NCBI GenBank assembly: GCA_913020085.1
Contig: CAJVZW010000014.1
Coordinates: forward strand, 1-36,512
Source: an uncultured Pseudomonadota bacterium
GTDB lineage: Bacteria > Pseudomonadota > Gammaproteobacteria > Comchoanobacterales > Comchoanobacteraceae
Length of the DNA: 36,512 nt
Direction: 5' to 3'
The position numbers and the translations under genes are program-made. Under the pieces are notes generated by a model. The model saw only the letters and a list, made by a program, of their open reading frames with translations, was not told the DNA's origin and did no database searches. Positions 33,025 through 36,512 of this stretch are shown here, one piece after another; within the stretch, counting starts at the first letter, position 1; every line of letters starts with the position of its first letter.

Positions 33025-33030
33025 ATTATA
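33025..33030 (-). promoter_or_regulatory. Possible -10 box for mltD-lptB
   Basis: A perfect TATAAT on the minus strand, 25 bases upstream of the mltD ATG. The upstream -35 is weak. Confidence 0.35.
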
Positions 33031-33065
33031 ACGTTCTGTGAGCAATTTTGATAGAGAATAATTTG

Positions 33066-33812
33066 TTAATAATTGTCTTTGAGTTGACGCAGCGTTGTGA
33101 AACAACTGATTTCACTATGGATTGTTTGTCCAGTTAATTGAGATAACTGTTTATGAAGATCAGGATCTTGTGTGCGCAGGAAAGGATTGAACTGTTTTTC
33201 AAATGCCAGCGTTGTGGGCACTGTTATTTTTGGCAGAGTGTCCAGGTGCGCTCTAAGTTGCTCATTATCGGGTTCTATATATAAAGCGAATTTTGCATTA
33301 TTTCTTGTATACTCGTGAGCGAAGTATATTTTTGTATCCTCTGGTAGTTTAGCAATACGCTGAAGAGACTCTAACATCATTGGGTAAGTGCCTTCAAAAA
33401 CTCTTCCGCAGCCCAAAGAGAACAACGTATCTCCTGAGAAGAAAATATCATCAATTAAATACCCGCAATGATCGAGTGTGTGTCCTGGGATATGAATTGC
33501 TGTGATAGGGTGTTTTAGCCAGGGGACGGTGTATACGGATAGGTGGTCTAATTTGTAATCAGCATTAATTTGACTTGTTGTGCTGGTAATGACCTTTGCC
33601 CCGGTGGCATCAGTTACTGCATTGATGCCATCAGTATGGTCCCAGTGATGGTGGGTGATAAAAATATGAGTTAACTGTAATGATTGGCGTTGTAGCCATT
33701 GGAGGATAGGGTTAGCTTCCCCTGGATCAAAAAGTATCGCATTTGTCTCGTTATAAATAACGTGACAGTAATTTTTGCTTTGCGGTAATATCTCAATGCT
33801 GGCGATATGCAT
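33066..33812 (-). CDS. gloB: Hydroxyacylglutathione hydrolase (glyoxalase II)
   Basis: Metallo-beta-lactamase-fold enzyme that hydrolyses S-D-lactoylglutathione in methylglyoxal detoxification. The binuclear metal motif T-H-H-H-W-D-H-T-D-G lies at 53-62. A downstream H-T-L-D-H-C metal ligand segment and F-S-G-D-T-L-F-S-L-G-C-G-R-V-F-E-G are canonical. The C-terminal substrate domain is present. At 248 residues it is close to E. coli GloB (251). ATG 33812 has an AGGAGAGGAAG site; the frame extends upstream into the preceding small gene. Classic neighbour of the yafS/rnhA/dnaQ block, here divergent from it. Confidence 0.95.
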   Translation of the reverse strand: MHIASIEILPQSKNYCHVIYNETNAILFDPGEANPILQWLQRQSLQLTHIFITHHHWDHTDGINAVTDATGAKVITSTTSQINADYKLDHLSVYTVPWLKHPITAIHIPGHTLDHCGYLIDDIFFSGDTLFSLGCGRVFEGTYPMMLESLQRIAKLPEDTKIYFAHEYTRNNAKFALYIEPDNEQLRAHLDTLPKITVPTTLAFEKQFNPFLRTQDPDLHKQLSQLTGQTIHSEISCFTTLRQLKDNY

Positions 33813-33837
33813 TTTTTGCTTCCTCTCCTTAATCATA

Positions 33838-34143
33838 TTATAGCTGATTCTTATTTGATAAATCTTCTGATTGAATGTCCTGCTCCAAGCGCAGGGTGAT
33901 TTTATCACGTAGATGTTTCAATTTTTCTGGGATAGGTAAAGAGGATTTGAATTTCATAAGTTCACTTGCCTTGCTAATTTGGTTCGTGTCCATAAATTGG
34001 TCAACCTCAGGGTTGTTTGGGATATAATAGTTTATGGCTGTGCAGATTAAACTCCCTAAGTGTTTTTTAAGTTGACCATCTTGAATCGGATCGATGGCAT
34101 ACATTACGCTGGTTTTGATTTTATTGATTAATGATGAACGCAT
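33838..34143 (-). CDS. Small hypothetical protein upstream of gloB
   Basis: A 101-residue soluble protein not recognised. It begins S-S-L-I-N-K-I-K-T-S, is helical and charged towards the end (K-L-K-H-L-R-D-K-I-T-L-R-L-E-Q-D), and has one Cys. No signal peptide or membrane segment. A good GGAG site lies 6-9 bases before the ATG. It ends 25 bases before gloB, so they are probably co-transcribed. Lineage-specific or fast-evolving. Confidence 0.6.
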   Translation of the reverse strand: MRSSLINKIKTSVMYAIDPIQDGQLKKHLGSLICTAINYYIPNNPEVDQFMDTNQISKASELMKFKSSLPIPEKLKHLRDKITLRLEQDIQSEDLSNKNQL

Positions 34144-34288
34144 AGTGATCTCCGCCTGATTAATTTTAATGTGAGGGTATACAGTGTGGTTTTCAAGTTT
34201 TACTGTGAACTTGCTTAGCTTTTTAATAAATATTTAATCATTCACTCATCAAAAATAAAGCCGAGTTTTTGAGCATTTGTTGTTTTTT

Positions 34289-34317
34289 TTGAATTGTTCT
34301 TCTGGTTGATATACATT
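34289..34317 (+). promoter_or_regulatory. Putative promoter for the methyltransferase-rnhA-dnaQ operon
   Basis: TTGAAT (34289-34294), a 17-base spacer, TACATT (34312-34317). Start near 34324, followed by GGAG at 34329-34332 and the GTG at 34344. Confidence 0.5.
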
Positions 34318-34343
34318 AACAATGATATGGAGTCGGTTTACTA

Positions 34344-35018
34344 GTGAAGTTTGAACAGTGGCTATTAGAGACGGAAGTCGGAAGACAGTTGTGGGATGTT
34401 GAAGGGCAGCTGGTTAGAAATTTGGTGAAAAATCGCCGGCCTGGTCGTTTGCTCCAAATTGGTGGCCTCCCGCTGCTTAGCTTTTCAGATCATGCATTGA
34501 CTCACTATATTCACCAACATGATCATTTGGGGTATTTTTCACCAGGGCACAGTGTGTGCGCGCAGGCAAGTCATCTGCCTTTAAGAGATGAGTCCTTGTC
34601 ATGTTTGGTGTGCCCACACACCCATGAATTATACGATGAGTCACATCAATATGCGTTGTTTAAAGAATGGTCAAGGGTGTTAAAGCCAGATGGGTATATG
34701 TTGATACTTGGTGTCAATCTAATGGGGTATTGGACATTAAAACGTCTTATTTCTCATAATTCACTCAAGTGGGCTCCCCGGATCTGGTCCTTATACCAGC
34801 TTGAGCAAACTGCCAAAAAGGCAGATCTTCAGGTTGTAGACATTCAATATTTTGTTGCAAGGGCTGTATATAATCGATATGGTCTAGGTGAAATAGGGCA
34901 TAGCTTAGCAAAGCTTAAGATGGTTAGACGATTTTCACCTTGCTATGCTGTGATGCTCACTCGCCGGGACTATGCGCCTGTGTGGGGTGATGCGGTAATG
35001 TTTGACCAAATGGGTTAA
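34344..35018 (+). CDS. YafS-like SAM-dependent methyltransferase
   Basis: A 224-residue class I methyltransferase-like protein. A diverged SAM-binding motif I reads L-L-Q-I-G-G (near 36-41). The middle segment L-P-L-R-D-E-S-L-S-C-L (near 76) and the late F-K-E-W-S-R-V-L-K-P-D-G-Y (near 104-116) are typical of the Methyltransf_11 group. Position next to gloB and before rnhA matches E. coli yafS; substrate unknown. GTG start with GGAG 11 bases upstream, somewhat distant. It is followed by rnhA after 12 bases. Confidence 0.82.
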   Translation: MKFEQWLLETEVGRQLWDVEGQLVRNLVKNRRPGRLLQIGGLPLLSFSDHALTHYIHQHDHLGYFSPGHSVCAQASHLPLRDESLSCLVCPHTHELYDESHQYALFKEWSRVLKPDGYMLILGVNLMGYWTLKRLISHNSLKWAPRIWSLYQLEQTAKKADLQVVDIQYFVARAVYNRYGLGEIGHSLAKLKMVRRFSPCYAVMLTRRDYAPVWGDAVMFDQMG

Positions 35019-35030
35019 TTAGGAGGCGGT

Positions 35031-35459
35031 GTGATTAAGATTTATACAGATGGGGCTTGTCAAGGCAATCCTGGGCCCGGTGGATGGGGTGCTGTTATCC
35101 TTATTGAGGAGAGCATAAAAGAGATCTCCGGTGGTGAGTCAGATACAACAAACAACAGGATGGAGTTGATGGCTGCGATCAAGGCCTTAGCAGCTACAGA
35201 CAAGGAGCACTCGATCACTCTGGTGACTGATTCTGAGTATTTAAGAAAAGGCATTACCCAGTGGGTGTTTAATTGGCAAAAGAATGGCTGGCGTACAAGC
35301 GCAAAGCAGCCAGTCAAAAACAAAGATTTATGGCAACTGTTGTTAGAAACGACCAATGACCGTGATGTAAAATGGCAATGGACGAAAGCGCACGCGGGAG
35401 ACAAATATAACGAAAGGGCAGATTACCTGGCTCGCCAAGCAGCGGAAAGTGTCGAATGA
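35031..35459 (+). CDS. rnhA: Ribonuclease HI
   Basis: Cytoplasmic endonuclease cleaving RNA in RNA:DNA hybrids (R-loops, primers). The catalytic residues are Asp7 (Y-T-D-G-A-C), Glu45 (N-N-R-M-E-L), Asp67 (V-T-D-S-E-Y), His121 and Asp131 (N-E-R-A-D-Y-L-A-R), and the basic handle G-W-R-T-S-A-K-Q-P-V-K-N-K-D-L-W is present. 142 residues. GTG start with a perfect AGGAGG at 35021-35026. The stop overlaps the dnaQ start by 4 bases (ATGA). In E. coli rnhA and dnaQ are divergent; here they are co-directional and coupled. Confidence 0.97.
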   Translation: MIKIYTDGACQGNPGPGGWGAVILIEESIKEISGGESDTTNNRMELMAAIKALAATDKEHSITLVTDSEYLRKGITQWVFNWQKNGWRTSAKQPVKNKDLWQLLLETTNDRDVKWQWTKAHAGDKYNERADYLARQAAESVE

Positions 35460-36133
35460 TTTTAGGGGTACTTGATACAGAAACAACAGGGCTCAGTAAA
35501 CATAAACACCGAATTATTGAAGTGGGTATTCGGGTCATTGAAGACCGGCAGGTGCAGGATGCTCATTATCATCAGTATATTAATCCGCAGCAGATGGTAT
35601 CTCCTGGTGCATTTGCAGTTCATGGTATATCTAACGAATTTCTCAGTGATAAGCCAGTTTTTGCAGATATCGCAGATGAACTTGCAGATTTTATCAAGAA
35701 CGTAGATCAATTAGTGATTCACAATGCGGCTTTTGATCATCCATTTTTAATAATGGAGTTTGCTCGATGTCATGGTCAGGTACAGTGGCTTGAAAAGATT
35801 GCGATTACAGACACATTGATTATGGCCAGAGAGATGTACAGCGGAAAAAATGATTTAGATTCGTTGTGTTCTAGACTGGGTGTGAACAATTCAGATCGTC
35901 AATTACATGGAGCGTTGAAAGATGCCGATATTCTTGCAGATGTCTATCTTGCAATGACGCGTACTCAGGCATCAATGAGCCTCGCACTGGATAACCAAGC
36001 AGATCAATTAAGTGCACTTGATGCTGAAATACCCAATATTATGTATGATATAGAATCAACTGACATGGCCTCTCACATCAAGTGGCAAGAAGCCTATCCG
36101 TCACATCGATTTCAAGAAGTCACTGACTCCTGA
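35456..36133 (+). CDS. dnaQ: DNA polymerase III epsilon subunit (proofreading exonuclease)
   Basis: 3'-5' proofreading exonuclease of the replicative polymerase. DEDDh catalytic residues: Asp7, Glu9 (L-D-T-E-T-T-G), Asp94 (H-N-A-A-F-D), His151 and Asp156 (H-G-A-L-K-D-A-D). After the exonuclease domain, Q-A-S-M-S-L (171-176) matches the clamp-binding QxSMxF-type motif. The C-terminal tail should bind the alpha subunit. At 225 residues it is slightly shorter than E. coli (243). It overlaps rnhA by 4 bases and is followed by the tRNA-tuf cluster. Confidence 0.97.
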   Translation: MILGVLDTETTGLSKHKHRIIEVGIRVIEDRQVQDAHYHQYINPQQMVSPGAFAVHGISNEFLSDKPVFADIADELADFIKNVDQLVIHNAAFDHPFLIMEFARCHGQVQWLEKIAITDTLIMAREMYSGKNDLDSLCSRLGVNNSDRQLHGALKDADILADVYLAMTRTQASMSLALDNQADQLSALDAEIPNIMYDIESTDMASHIKWQEAYPSHRFQEVTDS

Positions 36134-36142
36134 ATAAAACTG

Positions 36143-36171
36143 TTGACAATTGCTGGAAATTTTACGAGAAT
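36143..36171 (+). promoter_or_regulatory. Putative promoter for the tRNA-Tyr-Gly-Thr-tuf cluster
   Basis: A perfect -35 TTGACA (36143-36148), a 17-base spacer, GAGAAT (36166-36171, 4 of 6 matches). Start near 36178, about 8 bases before mature tRNA-Tyr. Confidence 0.6.
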
Positions 36172-36185
36172 TCATCAATGTGTCC

Positions 36186-36267
36186 GGAGGGGTTCCCGAG
36201 CGGTCAAAGGGATCAGACTGTAAATCTGACGGCATCGCCTTCGCAGGTTCGAATCCTGCCCCCTCCA
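36186..36267 (+). tRNA. tRNA-Tyr (anticodon GTA)
   Basis: Class II tRNA with a long variable arm. Acceptor GGAGGGG/CCCCTCC, anticodon stem TCAGA/TCTGA with loop CTGTAAA, T arm GGTTCGAATCC. Discriminator A, no encoded CCA (CTG follows). First of the Tyr-Gly-Thr-tuf transcript. Confidence 0.96.
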
Positions 36268-36269
36268 CT

Positions 36270-36340
36270 GCGGGTGTAGTTCAACGGTAGAACCTCAGCC
36301 TTCCAAGCTGATGGTGTGGGTTCGATTCCCATCACCCGCT
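36270..36340 (+). tRNA. tRNA-Gly (anticodon TCC)
   Basis: Acceptor GCGGGTG/CACCCGC, anticodon stem TCAGC/GCTGA with loop CTTCCAA. Discriminator T. No encoded CCA (GCT follows). Only 2 bases after tRNA-Tyr. Confidence 0.95.
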
Positions 36341-36351
36341 GCTTGAGCTAA

Positions 36352-36423
<72 letters not shown>

Positions 36424-36457
36424 AAAAGATGGTTGTTAGCATAATAGGAGTAATAAA

Positions 36458-36512
36458 ATGGCAGAATTTGATAGAGGTAATAAAGTACACTTCAACACAG
36501 GAACTTTTGGTC
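36458..36512 (+). CDS. tuf: Elongation factor Tu, 5' end only (diverged N-terminus)
   Basis: The first 18 codons are visible before the window ends, after a TAGGAG site at 36445-36450. The order tRNA-Tyr-Gly-Thr then tuf is a hallmark of gammaproteobacteria. The residues M-A-E-F-D-R-G-N-K-V-H-F-N-T-G-T-F-G align with the EF-Tu start ...F-x-R-x-K-x-H-V-N-V-G-T-I-G. Three substitutions in that near-invariant strand (V to F, V to T, I to F) are unusual. EF-Tu delivers aminoacyl-tRNA to the ribosome; the GTP-binding P-loop would follow just beyond the edge. Confidence 0.8.
   Translation, partial: MAEFDRGNKVHFNTGTFG

Overview
The window is a gene-dense, AT-leaning stretch of a gammaproteobacterial chromosome. 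Several gene neighbourhoods are typical of that class: glyA-nrdR-nusB-pgpA, tRNA-Leu-tig-clpP-clpX-lon, gloB/methyltransferase/rnhA/dnaQ and tRNA-Tyr-Gly-Thr-tuf. Several traits suggest a host-associated, streamlined genome. Four convergent gene pairs overlap at their 3' ends. The riboflavin and thiamine genes usually found beside nrdR/nusB/pgpA are missing from this locus. None of the seven tRNA genes encodes its CCA tail. One conserved gene (ychJ) has a decayed 3' end. Several orphan membrane, secreted or effector-like proteins are scattered among the housekeeping genes. I cannot name the species; a Legionella/Coxiella-like intracellular lifestyle is an inference.

Positions 1-8.3 kb carry the end of an acyl-CoA thioesterase, then rdgC overlapping tyrS, then tadA (minus) divergent from ppa. 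The outer-membrane assembly pair tamA-tamB follows on the minus strand, divergent from a short holD (DNA polymerase III psi). From 8.3 to 10.8 kb lies the tightly overlapped cluster glyA-nrdR-nusB-pgpA. From 16.5 back to 10.8 kb a minus-strand run reads dapD, a reduced dsbD, accB, accC, argR and an orphan polytopic membrane protein.

From 16.6 to 19.4 kb are tRNA-Pro, tRNA-Arg and tRNA-His, a small HPr-like protein, and a 408-residue orphan soluble protein. That orphan ends in Cys-Cys-Thr-Val-Ser, a eukaryotic-type CaaX box, and is the most interesting gene in the window. A truncated ychJ with a decayed second SEC-C motif and tRNA-Leu follow. From 19.4 to 26.5 kb is the proteostasis cluster tig-clpP-clpX-lon. 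It is interrupted between tig and clpP by an orphan ORF and a tandem pair of paralogous secreted proteins with their own promoter. A secreted S1/P1 zinc nuclease starts inside the end of lon.

From 27.3 to 34.1 kb are an orphan membrane protein, an ABC exporter with degenerate ATPase motifs, a DUF2177 membrane protein, hpf, lptB-mltD and gloB with a small orphan. From 34.3 kb to the end are a YafS-type methyltransferase, rnhA-dnaQ, tRNA-Tyr, tRNA-Gly, tRNA-Thr and the first 18 codons of a diverged elongation factor Tu. I saw no insertion sequence, prophage or CRISPR array. No intergenic gap exceeds 300 bases.
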